Positions 37,377-47,475 of a stretch of 64,000 nucleotides of DNA are shown in pieces. This stretch comes from Enterovibrio calviensis DSM 14347 (GTDB lineage: Bacteria; Pseudomonadota; Gammaproteobacteria; Enterobacterales; Vibrionaceae), in assembly GCF_000621165.1 (NCBI RefSeq), contig NZ_JHZA01000001.1, forward strand, positions 806,001 to 870,000, written 5' to 3'. Every line of letters starts with the position of its first letter. Position 1 is the first letter of the stretch. Below the pieces are notes generated by a model, which searched no databases, was not told the origin of the DNA, and saw nothing but the letters and a program-made list of their open reading frames with translations. Made by a program: the position numbers and the translations under genes.

Positions 37377-37390
37377 TTGATTTAAATCAT
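37377..37390. promoter_or_regulatory. FNR-like box upstream of the catalase gene
   Basis: TTGAT-TTAA-ATCAT matches the FNR consensus TTGAT-N4-ATCAA in nine of ten positions and includes a 12-bp perfect palindrome. It is centred about 98 bp upstream of the catalase ATG in AT-rich DNA. It could link catalase to the shift between oxygen and anoxia. Confidence 0.4.
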
Positions 37391-37606
37391 CATATTGGTG
37401 ATATATGTTGCAATTATGGGGTGGCGGGGGCTTTTTGCATGTTAGATGCAGATCTTGGGATAACAGGGCATGGTTGATGGAATCGCTGCGATACCTATTT
37501 ATCTATTTGATATCGCAGAGAGCTATGGCAATGAGCTATGCCAATAAAAACTATGGCAATGAGCCATCGCAGGGAACGATGGCGCTGGTGGTTTACGCGT
37601 TAATGA

Positions 37607-38653
37607 TTAACTACGAGGCTTGTCGGTTGATTTACGAACAACTAACTGAGGCTGAAGCAGTACCTTTCTAGGGAAATTGCTGTCACTGTCTTTACGGATT
37701 TGACTCAGTAACATTCGTACTGACTGATCACCAAGTTGTGTTTGCGGCAGTGAAACGGTGGTGAGAGGAATACGGAACCAATCTAAGTAGGGCATGTCAT
37801 TAAAGCCCGTCACGGAAATATCGTTAGGGATGGTTTTGCCTACCGCTTCCAATTCTTCGATACAGCCCAATGCCAGCAAATCATTGGCGGCAATCACCGC
37901 GGTTACTTCAGGGTGTTCTTTTAAAAGGGTTTTGGTCGCTTCTTTACCTGCGAGTTCGCTAAATGCGCTAGCGGGGATCACTGGTGCATGATCTGGGGCG
38001 ACATCGAACATATCGGCGATAGAGATGAAAGCATGCCGGCGGCTTAACCCACTGGAAATGTCATTGGGGCCAGCAATATGAGCAATATGGCGATGCCCGA
38101 GTTGGTATAAGTGTTCAAAAAGTTGGTAGATACCTTCTCTGTCATCAACCAACACCTGATCAGATGCCAATTTATCGATAACACGATTTACTTGTACCAA
38201 GGGCTTTCCGTGATCGAGACAGTAATCAACGGTAGGGTCATTACGAAACGCGGACGCGAGAATAATGCCGTCTACATTCCGAGCAATGAGCCTTTTGACT
38301 TCTTCAAGCGCAAGCGCCTGATTATTTTCGGTATAAGCAAGGGTGAGTGTGTAACCTAGTTTATTGGTAAGTTGCTGAATTTCATGAACCAAAGGCGGGA
38401 AAATGGGGTTGAGGATGTCAGGGATCATCATACCGATGGTTTTTGTGGCACCACGTTTGAGTGCTGTCGCCATAGGATTGGCGGTATATCCCATTTCTTC
38501 GCTTTTTTTCTCAACCATATCGATGACACGATCAGAGACTAAATGTTGTTTTTCTGGACTTAGCGCACGAGATACAGTTGAAGGGCTGATACCCAAAGCG
38601 GCTGCTACGTCTTTGACAGTAATGCGTTTATTTTTATTGTTATCCAAAACCAT
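37607..38653 (-). CDS. LacI-family repressor of the adjacent catabolic locus
   Basis: 348 residues. The N-terminal LacI helix-turn-helix (about 9-60) includes ITVKDVAAALGISPSTVSRALSP and the hinge ANPMATALKRGATKTIGMMIPD. A periplasmic-binding-protein-like effector domain fills 65-340. It is divergent from the M24 enzyme gene. Four matches to a central-CG palindrome, TGCAAWCGTTTGCW, lie at 38748, 38840, 47129 and 47417, all upstream of genes of this locus; that shape is typical for LacI proteins. It therefore probably represses three transcription units and itself. The inducer is unknown, likely a sugar or sugar derivative imported by the ABC system. Confidence 0.9.
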   Translation of the reverse strand: MVLDNNKNKRITVKDVAAALGISPSTVSRALSPEKQHLVSDRVIDMVEKKSEEMGYTANPMATALKRGATKTIGMMIPDILNPIFPPLVHEIQQLTNKLGYTLTLAYTENNQALALEEVKRLIARNVDGIILASAFRNDPTVDYCLDHGKPLVQVNRVIDKLASDQVLVDDREGIYQLFEHLYQLGHRHIAHIAGPNDISSGLSRRHAFISIADMFDVAPDHAPVIPASAFSELAGKEATKTLLKEHPEVTAVIAANDLLALGCIEELEAVGKTIPNDISVTGFNDMPYLDWFRIPLTTVSLPQTQLGDQSVRMLLSQIRKDSDSNFPRKVLLQPQLVVRKSTDKPRS

Positions 38654-38747
38654 TCCCTAAAACGAATGTGCCTTTCACAAATCAGACAAGGCAACTTTTC
38701 GTTAACATTCTCTCAACCGTTGCATTGACAGCTAAGTTACTATGTGC

Positions 38748-38761
38748 TGCAATCGTTTGCA
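38748..38761. promoter_or_regulatory. LacI-type operator 1
   Basis: TGCAATCGTTTGCA, one mismatch from a perfect palindrome, identical to the site in front of the groEL paralogue. It lies between the lacI-family gene and the M24 gene and may control both directions. Confidence 0.7.
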
Positions 38762-38839
38762 AGTTGGTGGTTTTTTGTTCGTGCACAAGCCCCGTGTTTT
38801 TCTGCACAACAATCAGTCACCTATTATTTGCGTAATTAA

Positions 38840-38853
38840 TGCAAACGTTTGCA
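38840..38853. promoter_or_regulatory. LacI-type operator 2, perfect palindrome
   Basis: TGCAAACGTTTGCA is a perfect 14-bp palindrome ending 21 bp before the ATG of the M24 gene. Its distance from operator 1 is 92 bp, compatible with looping. Confidence 0.75.
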
Positions 38854-38874
38854 ATAAATGGAGTGGTTGCTGCT

Positions 38875-40179
38875 ATGAGTATTGTGAAACCCACGGAACC
38901 AGAAATCATCAGAGAATCCGACATTGAACCAGGTTGGGACTGGTCTAAGCGTATTCCTGCGCCGGGGAGAATGAGTGTCGATTTTGAACAGCGGGTGGAC
39001 TTCAATCGTTTGCATCGCTATCGAGTAGGGCGTGCTAGGGAAACATTGAAAACCTCTGGGTTAGGGGCGGTCTTGTGTTTCGATAACAACAATATCCGTT
39101 ACCTCACCAGTACCGTGATCGGTGAATGGGCTCGTGACAAAATTGCTCGCTACACCCTGTTCACTGGCAACTCAGACCCCTATCTGTGGGATTTTGGCTC
39201 GGCGGCAAAGCATCATCAACTCTATCAAGGGTTGATTGCACCTGAGCACTTTAAGGCTGGCATGTTGGGTCTTCGAGGTTCAGTGGCAAAAGAGGCGGGT
39301 CTTTTCAAAAATGCAGCCAAAGACATCAAAGCGCTGTTGGTCGAAGAGGGCGTTGCGGATATGCCATTGGGTATCGATGTTTGTGAGCCTCCCATGTTGG
39401 AAGCGCTGCAGGCAGAAGGTATTGAAGTGCGTGATTGCCAACAGATCATGTTGGAAGCGCGACAAATCAAATCCATGGATGAAGTGGTGCTGCTCAATAT
39501 GGCGGCAGCCATGGTTGATGGCGCATATCACCAGTTGGCTGAAAATCTCAAGCCAGGTAAACGTGAGAACGAAAGTGTCGCCGACGCGAATAAATTCCTC
39601 TATGACAATGGCTCGGACGACGTTGAGGCCATTAATGCCGTGTCTGGCGAACGTGGTAGCCCACATCCCCATAATTTCACGGACCGCATGTACCGCCCGG
39701 GTGATCAGGCCTTCTTTGACATCATTCATTCGTTTATGGGTTACCGAACGTGTTACTACCGCACCCTGAACGTAGGCAGTGCGAGTCAGGCACAGCAAGA
39801 TGCCTATAAACAAGCCCGTGAATGGATTGATGCAGCCATAGATCTTATTCGTCCTGGCATGACCACAGACAAAATTGCGGCCGTTTGGCCGAAAGCAGAA
39901 CAGTTTGGTTTTGCCAGTGAAATGGAGGCGTTTGGCTTGCAATTCGGCCATGGTCTGGGGCTGGCATTGCATGAGCGTCCTATCATCAGCCGTCTTGTAT
40001 CAATGGATAACCCGTTTGAACTGCAAGAAGGCATGGTGTTCGCCCTAGAAACCTATTGCCCATCTGCCGATGGTAATGGTGCAGCTCGTATTGAAGAAGA
40101 AGTGGTTGTTACTGCCGACGGATGCGAAATCATTACGTTGTTTCCGGCACAAGAGCTCTTTATCGCCAACAAATACTGA
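38875..40179 (+). CDS. M24-fold (aminopeptidase P/creatinase-like) enzyme with altered metal site
   Basis: 434 residues from the ATG at 38875; the frame extends upstream into the operator and is not used. The creatinase N-domain (about 35-190) is followed by the M24 domain (about 200-425). The His and Glu positions of the family are present: H359 and H366 in FGHGLGLALHE, E392 in FALETY and E407 in RIEEEV. Of the expected Asp ligands, D282 in FFDIIHS may remain, but the others appear as Ile and Tyr (near 284 and 294). It is thus more likely a creatinase-, DoeA- or DddP-like hydrolase or lyase than a metallopeptidase. It is first in the operon with the E1/E2 genes, so it may prepare the substrate for that complex. 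Confidence 0.75.
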   Translation: MSIVKPTEPEIIRESDIEPGWDWSKRIPAPGRMSVDFEQRVDFNRLHRYRVGRARETLKTSGLGAVLCFDNNNIRYLTSTVIGEWARDKIARYTLFTGNSDPYLWDFGSAAKHHQLYQGLIAPEHFKAGMLGLRGSVAKEAGLFKNAAKDIKALLVEEGVADMPLGIDVCEPPMLEALQAEGIEVRDCQQIMLEARQIKSMDEVVLLNMAAAMVDGAYHQLAENLKPGKRENESVADANKFLYDNGSDDVEAINAVSGERGSPHPHNFTDRMYRPGDQAFFDIIHSFMGYRTCYYRTLNVGSASQAQQDAYKQAREWIDAAIDLIRPGMTTDKIAAVWPKAEQFGFASEMEAFGLQFGHGLGLALHERPIISRLVSMDNPFELQEGMVFALETYCPSADGNGAARIEEEVVVTADGCEIITLFPAQELFIANKY

Positions 40180-40356
40180 TTTGACAGCGGCTGTGGCTCC
40201 TTTCTCCTGCGTTATCGGCTTCTCATGTAGGCGCACTGCATGTCGAAGCCTCTGTCTTGGATAAAGAATCCATACCTAATTTAAACGTTAGATCTTTTGT
40301 TCAATGGCGCATAGCACCGTTGGGCACACCCAAGCATCATTCAAAAGGAACAGGCT

Positions 40357-41343
40357 ATGTCAGAAAACAGTCTGGAGACACGGTTGTCGCTCTATCGCAC
40401 CATGTTGCGGGCGAGAGGGTTTGAGCAACGCGCCTCTGATCTCTTTCTTCAAAACCTCGTCAAGGGAACCAATCATCTTGCGATGGGGCAAGAAGCGGTT
40501 GCCGCAGCATTTGGCGTTGCAATGCGACAAGGCGATTACACCTTCTGCACCTATCGTGGACACACGCATACCTTGGTTCGCGGCGCGGATATGACGGGTT
40601 TATTTGGTGAGTTGATGGGGCGTGATTGTGGCATCTTGCGTGGTAAAGGTGGTTCGATGCACTTAACCAGCGTAGAGCATGGCGCTATGGGTTCCTATGC
40701 GATTATTGGTGCCCAATTGTGTATTGCGAACGGCAGTGCATGGAAAAGCCAATACAAAAATACGGGTGAAGTGACGGTTGTGTTCTTTGGTGATGGCACC
40801 ACCAATATCGGTGCGTTTCATGAAGCGCTTAACTTCGCCGTAATTTGGAACCTTCCCGTTGTCTTTGTCTGCGAGAACAACCTCTACATGGAATACACGC
40901 CGATTGGCAACGTCACGGCGGTTGAACACCCAGCAGCAGATCGCGCCAGTGCTTATGGGCTTGATAGCATTATTGTTGATGGCAACGATGCAGATGCTAT
41001 GTATGAGGTCGCCTCTAAAGCGATTGAAAAAGCGCGCAGCGGCGATGGTCCTTCATTGATTGAAGCGAAAACATATCGCCACCAAGGACACTCTCGCGCC
41101 GATCCTGGCAAGTATCGCCCCGCTGAAGAGGTGGCACGTTGGCTTGCTTATGATCCCATTCCTCTTTACCGGTCTCGTCTTGCAGATGAAGGGGTTGAGG
41201 AATCACGGTTATTGGACATAGAAAGCGACGTAGAAGGGGAAATTGATAGGGCAACCGAGGCAGCCAAAGTGTCGCCCGCGCCAGATGAATCTTTATGTTT
41301 TGAAGACGTATGGGCCAACGGAGGGTACGCATGGCGCAACTAA
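40357..41343 (+). CDS. 2-oxoacid dehydrogenase E1 alpha subunit (AcoA/PdhA/BkdA type)
   Basis: 328 residues. The thiamine-diphosphate motif GDG...NN runs from 145 to 175 (GDGTTNIGAFHEALNF, then CENN). The phosphorylation-loop-like region YRHQGHSRADPGKYR is near 240. Length is typical for AcoA or bacterial E1 alpha. It decarboxylates a 2-oxoacid or cleaves an acetoin-like substrate and passes the acyl group to the lipoyl arm of E2. It overlaps the E1 beta gene by 13 bp. The substrate class cannot be told from sequence. Confidence 0.9.
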   Translation: MSENSLETRLSLYRTMLRARGFEQRASDLFLQNLVKGTNHLAMGQEAVAAAFGVAMRQGDYTFCTYRGHTHTLVRGADMTGLFGELMGRDCGILRGKGGSMHLTSVEHGAMGSYAIIGAQLCIANGSAWKSQYKNTGEVTVVFFGDGTTNIGAFHEALNFAVIWNLPVVFVCENNLYMEYTPIGNVTAVEHPAADRASAYGLDSIIVDGNDADAMYEVASKAIEKARSGDGPSLIEAKTYRHQGHSRADPGKYRPAEEVARWLAYDPIPLYRSRLADEGVEESRLLDIESDVEGEIDRATEAAKVSPAPDESLCFEDVWANGGYAWRN

Positions 41344-42311
41344 TGAGTTATCGCGAAGCAGTGTCAGCAGGCATTGCTCAAGAGCTTCGCCGAGACGACG
41401 ATGTCGTGTTTCTTGGAGAAGACGTTGCTGCTGCAGGTGGCGTATTCAAAGCCACCGTTGGGTTGTTTGAAGAATTTGGTCCACTGAGAGTACGAGATAC
41501 GCCGATATCAGAACAAGCCATTCTTGGCGCCGCAATGGGCGCTGCCATGACAGGGTTGAAACCCATTGCCGAAATCATGTTCTCTGATTTTCTCGCGGTA
41601 TGTTGGGACTTTGTCGCCAATGAAATACCGAAAGCGCGATACATGACAGCCGGTCAGGTGTCGATGCCTTTGGTGATCAGAACAGCCAATGGTGCGGGCT
41701 CTCGCTTTGGTGCACAGCACTCTCAGAGTGTTGAAAACTGGGCGATGATGATCCCCGGCATCAAAGTGGTTGCGCCGTCTAACCCTGCTGACGCAAAAGG
41801 GTTGATCGCGGCTGCGGTTCGCGACCCAGACCCCGTCATCGTGTTTGAACACAAATCGCTATATGCCATGAAAGGTGAAGTGCCGGATGGCGATCATGTG
41901 GTGAATCTGGGTGAGGCAAATGTGCTTCGCAAAGGCAATGATGTCACGATTGTGGCGTTGGCTGCCATGGTGCCTAGGGCACAAAAAGCCGCCGAAATTT
42001 TGTCGCAAGAAGGTATCGATTGCTCGGTGATAGATTTGCGCTGTTTGGTGCCGCTTGATACGAAAACGCTATTAGAAGATGTCGCAAGAACGTCTAGGCT
42101 AGTGACGGTGGAAGAAAACCCCCAGCTATGTGGCTGGGGGGCTGAAATCGTCTCCATTATTGGCAGAGAGTGCTTCTTTGAACTTGATGCTCCTCCAACG
42201 CGGATCACCACGCCGCATATCCCATTGCCCGCCGCAGACAACTTGGAAGACCATGTCATCCCGTCGGTGGCACGCATCGTGGAAGAAGTGCGCGAGGTGG
42301 TGCAGATATGA
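41331..42311 (+). CDS. 2-oxoacid dehydrogenase E1 beta subunit
   Basis: 326 residues from the ATG at 41331, which has GGAGGG just before it; a start at 41310 is also in frame but has no such site. It has the transketolase pyrimidine domain (about 1-180, FLGEDVAAAGGVFKAT and DTPISEQAILGAAMGAAMTG) and the C-terminal transketolase domain (about 200-320, CSVIDLRCLVPLDTKTLL). It pairs with E1 alpha in an alpha2beta2 tetramer. The next gene overlaps by 4 bp. Confidence 0.9.
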   Translation: MAQLMSYREAVSAGIAQELRRDDDVVFLGEDVAAAGGVFKATVGLFEEFGPLRVRDTPISEQAILGAAMGAAMTGLKPIAEIMFSDFLAVCWDFVANEIPKARYMTAGQVSMPLVIRTANGAGSRFGAQHSQSVENWAMMIPGIKVVAPSNPADAKGLIAAAVRDPDPVIVFEHKSLYAMKGEVPDGDHVVNLGEANVLRKGNDVTIVALAAMVPRAQKAAEILSQEGIDCSVIDLRCLVPLDTKTLLEDVARTSRLVTVEENPQLCGWGAEIVSIIGRECFFELDAPPTRITTPHIPLPAADNLEDHVIPSVARIVEEVREVVQI

Positions 42312-43768
42312 TCGTCGATAACATTACAATTCCCACAGGGTTGAAAATAGGCGGGGAATGGCGACATCAAGGGCGGGCCACTATTCCCGTCTACAACCCT
42401 GCTGATGAATCGCAATTGACTACGATTGCGAGCGCGGACGCACAAGATGCACAAGATGCCATTGAAGCCGCTAGCCGAGGATTTTCGACATGGCGAAAAA
42501 CCTCACCACGCCATCGCTCAGAAGTACTTCGTCGTGCTTTTCATCTGATGCAAGAACGAAAAGAAACCATTGCTCGGATCATTACGCTCGAAGAAGGAAA
42601 AACGCTGAATGAAGCCAGAGGTGAAGTGAATTACGCGTCAGAATTCTTCCGCTGGTTTGCCGATCAATCGGTCCAAATGAATGATGCATTATCGACTGCG
42701 CCCAACGGTGATAAAGCCATCATGGTGACGCATCAACCCGTTGGTATTGCGTATCTTGTGACGCCTTGGAATTTCCCTGCCGCCATGGCAACACGGAAAA
42801 TTGCCCCGGCACTTGCCGCAGGTTGTTCAGTGATCTTGAAACCCGCCACAGAAACGCCACTTACCGCCTTGTATGTTGCTGAATTACTCACAGAAGCTGG
42901 TGTGCCAGATGATGTAATTTCGGTGCTGCCTTCTTTGAGTGCGCGCACGATTTCTGAGGTGATGTTCGCGGATGATCGTGTGCGGAAAGTGTCGTTTACC
43001 GGCTCAACGGAAGTGGGGCGTGTATTGCTGCATAACGCTGCTGAACGTGTGGTCAATAGTTCGATGGAGCTTGGCGGAAATGCGCCTCTTTTGGTGCTAG
43101 ACGACGCCGATTTTGATACGGCGGTTGAGCAAACCTTAGTGGCTAAAATTCGAAACGCGGGGGAGTCCTGCATTGCCGCAAATCGCATTTACGTAGCGCG
43201 TCAGCACTATGATGCGTTTAGTGATGCATTGGCGTCTAAAATGGCTGCATTGAAAATGGGCGATGGCACACTTGAGGGTGTCGATATCGGGCCTATGGTC
43301 AATCGTACCACCCAACAAAAAGTCGCTTCGCTGGTGGACGACGCCGTACAGAAAGGGGCGAAATTGCTCACTGGCGGCGTGTTGCCGGATGGCGCGGGAT
43401 ATTTTTACCCACCAACGGTATTGAAAGACCTTACCGACAATGCCGACATTCTCCATACCGAAATTTTTGGCCCTGTGGCGGTGATCATCCCGTTTGATGA
43501 TGAACAGGCGGCAATCGCTGCGGCCAACAACACCATCTTTGGTTTGGCGGCGTATGTGATGTCATCCGATGCAATTCATGCGGTTTCCGTTGCGAAGCAG
43601 CTAGAAGCGGGGGTGGTGGGCATCAATAAAGGGGTGATATCTGATCCCGCCGCGCCATTTGGCGGCATGAAGCAAAGCGGCCTAGGCCGTGAAGGTGGTT
43701 ATGTTGGCATTGCGGAATTCACTGAAACTCAGTACATCGGTCTTGATTGGCCGAGTGACTCCCAGTAG
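42308..43768 (+). CDS. NAD(P)-dependent aldehyde dehydrogenase (succinate-semialdehyde dehydrogenase-like)
   Basis: 486 residues. Catalytic Glu254 in MELGGNAP and Cys288 in NAGESCIAANRIY are present, with the NAD-binding FTGSTEVGR at 230-238 and the oxyanion Asn in TPWNFP (about 155). It resembles GabD-type enzymes in length and motifs and may oxidise a semialdehyde formed in this pathway. It lies between E1 beta (overlap 4 bp) and E2 (13 bp later), an unusual insertion into an E1-E2 operon that suggests one continuous route. Confidence 0.88.
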   Translation: MIVDNITIPTGLKIGGEWRHQGRATIPVYNPADESQLTTIASADAQDAQDAIEAASRGFSTWRKTSPRHRSEVLRRAFHLMQERKETIARIITLEEGKTLNEARGEVNYASEFFRWFADQSVQMNDALSTAPNGDKAIMVTHQPVGIAYLVTPWNFPAAMATRKIAPALAAGCSVILKPATETPLTALYVAELLTEAGVPDDVISVLPSLSARTISEVMFADDRVRKVSFTGSTEVGRVLLHNAAERVVNSSMELGGNAPLLVLDDADFDTAVEQTLVAKIRNAGESCIAANRIYVARQHYDAFSDALASKMAALKMGDGTLEGVDIGPMVNRTTQQKVASLVDDAVQKGAKLLTGGVLPDGAGYFYPPTVLKDLTDNADILHTEIFGPVAVIIPFDDEQAAIAAANNTIFGLAAYVMSSDAIHAVSVAKQLEAGVVGINKGVISDPAAPFGGMKQSGLGREGGYVGIAEFTETQYIGLDWPSDSQ

Positions 43769-43781
43769 GTAAGAGGCAGAC

Positions 43782-45239
43782 ATGGATATCATTATGCCCC
43801 AATTGGGGGAGACGGTTGCTGAGGGAGAAATCCTTTTGTGGCATAAAGCCGAAGGCGACGAAGTCAAAAAAGGCGATGCATTGTTCGAGATTTCGACGGA
43901 CAAAGTGGCGATGGAAGTACCTGCTATGGAAAACGGGGTGTTGACCAAAATCATCGCTGCCGTTGGTGAAGTGGTTCCGGTGGGTGAGCCCGTTGCCGTA
44001 ATAGCGGTTGTGGGTGAACAGTTAGCTGTTGCGAGTTCAGATCATTCAAACCTCTCTGCATCTGCAGAGACGGAAGTATCTAAACCCGCGTCGTCGAATG
44101 AAGCCAAGGCTGTGCCAAACCAATCCAAACCCCACTTAAAAGGCGGGAATGGTTTGTTTTCGCCAGCAGTGAAATATCTCGCCGCCAAGCATCCTATCGA
44201 TATGTCCTCGCTCACAGGGAGTGGTAAAAATGGGCGTATCACCAAACGGGATATGCAGGCACATATTGAGCAAGTGTCTGCATGGCGTTCGCCTGTTCGA
44301 GATGAAGAAGCCTTGGCGTTAGAAGATCACGCGCTGGCACAGTTGTCTCCGTCTGTGCGTCGTTTGGTCACCGAGCATGATGTAGACATCAATCACCTTG
44401 AGGGAACGGGCAGGCACGGGCGTATTACCGAGTCAGATGTCTTGTCTTATCTTGATGGTGGTGTTGCAGCCAATCCACGCGCACCGCTGACCAATCAGAC
44501 AAATCCGGTTTCATCGACGCCACTCTCTATTCAAGGGGAAGCCGTACCGTTTACTTTTATGCGCAAACAAATTGCCCGTCAGATGACTTCATCGGTGCAG
44601 CATGCCGTTCACGTTGCTCAGGGTATGGAAATCAACTTTGATGCCGTTGAGGACGTTAGGCAGACACACAAAGTGGCGTTCAAACAGCGTTACGGTTGCA
44701 GTCTGACGCCGCTCGCGTTTATTGCGAGGGCAGTGGTAAAGGCATTACAGGCGTATCCAAATCTCAATGGTCAAGTAGGAGAAGATAAATTGGTGCTAAG
44801 TGCTGCTGTTCACTTAGGCATCGCGGTGGATCTTAATCACCAAGGTCTGGTCGTGCCGGTAATCAAAGATGCCGATACGATGAATGTGTCTGGGTTAGCA
44901 AGGCGCATCGCTGAGCTTGCAACAAAAGCGCGAGAAAACCGTTTAACACTTGATGAAATGTCAGGTGGCACGTATACGCTTTCCAACAATGGCGCTGCTG
45001 GCACTGTGTTTACGACGCCGATTATTAATCACCCTGAAATCGCGATATTGTCTATCGATAGCATCGCTCGAAAACCCACGGTAGTGAACGCCAATGGTAG
45101 AGAAACGCTAGGGATCAGCAGTGTCGGGATGCTCGTTCAATCGTTCGATCATCGGGCTGTTGATGGTGCTTATTCCGGTGCCTTTTTGCAGAAAGTGAAA
45201 TCGATGATCGAATCTCATGATTGGCAGGGAGAGCTTTAA
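43782..45239 (+). CDS. 2-oxoacid dehydrogenase E2 (dihydrolipoamide acyltransferase) with two subunit-binding domains
   Basis: 485 residues. One lipoyl domain (1-78, lipoyl Lys41 in STDKVAMEVP) is followed by two peripheral subunit-binding domains: about 120-160 (SPAVKYLAAKHPIDMSSLTG, then KNGRITKRDM) and about 185-225 (SPSVRRLVTEHDVDINHLEG, then HGRITESDV). The catalytic domain (about 250-485) ends with HRAVDG, His457 and Asp461. Most E2 proteins have one such binding domain, so the duplicate is uncommon. No E3 lipoamide dehydrogenase gene is present; the general Lpd would be used. Confidence 0.9.
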   Translation: MDIIMPQLGETVAEGEILLWHKAEGDEVKKGDALFEISTDKVAMEVPAMENGVLTKIIAAVGEVVPVGEPVAVIAVVGEQLAVASSDHSNLSASAETEVSKPASSNEAKAVPNQSKPHLKGGNGLFSPAVKYLAAKHPIDMSSLTGSGKNGRITKRDMQAHIEQVSAWRSPVRDEEALALEDHALAQLSPSVRRLVTEHDVDINHLEGTGRHGRITESDVLSYLDGGVAANPRAPLTNQTNPVSSTPLSIQGEAVPFTFMRKQIARQMTSSVQHAVHVAQGMEINFDAVEDVRQTHKVAFKQRYGCSLTPLAFIARAVVKALQAYPNLNGQVGEDKLVLSAAVHLGIAVDLNHQGLVVPVIKDADTMNVSGLARRIAELATKARENRLTLDEMSGGTYTLSNNGAAGTVFTTPIINHPEIAILSIDSIARKPTVVNANGRETLGISSVGMLVQSFDHRAVDGAYSGAFLQKVKSMIESHDWQGEL

Positions 45240-45340
45240 GTTGAGCTCAACCAGTGCTGGGTAGGTTGTGTTTGTAGGATCGTTTGAAAGGATGTTTTTT
45301 CAGTAAACATATCAGTAAAAACATCAGCAGGCACATCAGA

Positions 45341-45375
45341 AAAACAAAAGGGAGCAGCCGCTCCCTTTGTTTTCA
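45341..45375. terminator. Bidirectional terminator between E2 and groEL paralogue
   Basis: AAAACAAAAGGGAGC-AGCC-GCTCCCTTTGTTTT, a near-perfect 14-bp stem with A/T flanks on both sides. It separates two convergent units. Confidence 0.85.
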
Positions 45376-45388
45376 ATCGTCTGACGTT

Positions 45389-45466
45389 ATATACCCAAAC
45401 AACCTGTAACCAAACAATCTGTACCCAAACATCCTGAATCCTGCATCTTCAGTTTGCTCGGGTATA

Positions 45467-45467
<1 letters not shown>
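45389..45467. repeat. Expanded copy of the vibrio interspersed palindrome
   Basis: It starts ATATACCCAAACAACCTG and ends GCTCGGGTATAT; between them the left-arm word (ACCCAAACAACCTG-like) recurs two or three times in degenerate form. It touches the stop codon of the groEL paralogue. Confidence 0.6.
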
Positions 45468-47110
<1,643 letters not shown>

Positions 47111-47128
47111 CTATAACGTTAACTGTTT

Positions 47129-47142
47129 TGCAATCGTTTGCA
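47129..47142. promoter_or_regulatory. LacI-type operator 3, upstream of the groEL paralogue
   Basis: TGCAATCGTTTGCA, identical to operator 1 (38748), 52 bp before the ATG of the chaperonin gene on the minus strand. Confidence 0.75.
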
Positions 47143-47416
47143 AATAAAATGGCAATTTTTTGCAGAAATTGCAGTTGGGCAAAGAATGAAGTGGCGTGTG
47201 CTTTGTGATCGGTATTGTGGTTTTCACAAGAATAGTGAATGCCGCTTTTGGACGACGATTTCCGATATTACCAAGTAACTACAAGGTATTAACTATCAAG
47301 TGTTAAAAGTAAAGAATCATGATTCTTAAATTTGGAACGGAAAGGTGTGTTTTTATTGCTCATTTCTTGTTCTATGCTTGAGGCTAATTGTAAATAATTA
47401 GTTAACGACATTTCAT
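47143..47416. other. Divergent control region, no gene
   Basis: AT-rich DNA between operators 3 and 4 that must hold the promoters of the chaperonin gene (minus) and of the SDR-ABC operon (plus). No reading frame with support was seen. Confidence 0.5.
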
Positions 47417-47430
47417 TGCAAACGTTTGCT
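47417..47430. promoter_or_regulatory. LacI-type operator 4, upstream of the SDR-ABC operon
   Basis: TGCAAACGTTTGCT, one mismatch from operator 2, 46 bp before the start of the SDR gene. Operators 3 and 4 are 288 bp apart in the divergent region. Confidence 0.75.
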
Positions 47431-47475
47431 GTATGGCTTGAGGCTTGAAATGCCAACAGAGAAAAGGAGATCACT

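Noticed and set aside
37405-37671. An 88-codon plus-strand frame upstream of the catalase
   Set aside because: Composition is odd, no ribosome site is present and it runs into the 3' end of the LacI gene on the other strand.
39280-39972. A 230-codon minus-strand frame opposite the M24 gene
   Set aside because: It is antisense to a well-supported gene and has no start signals or family match.
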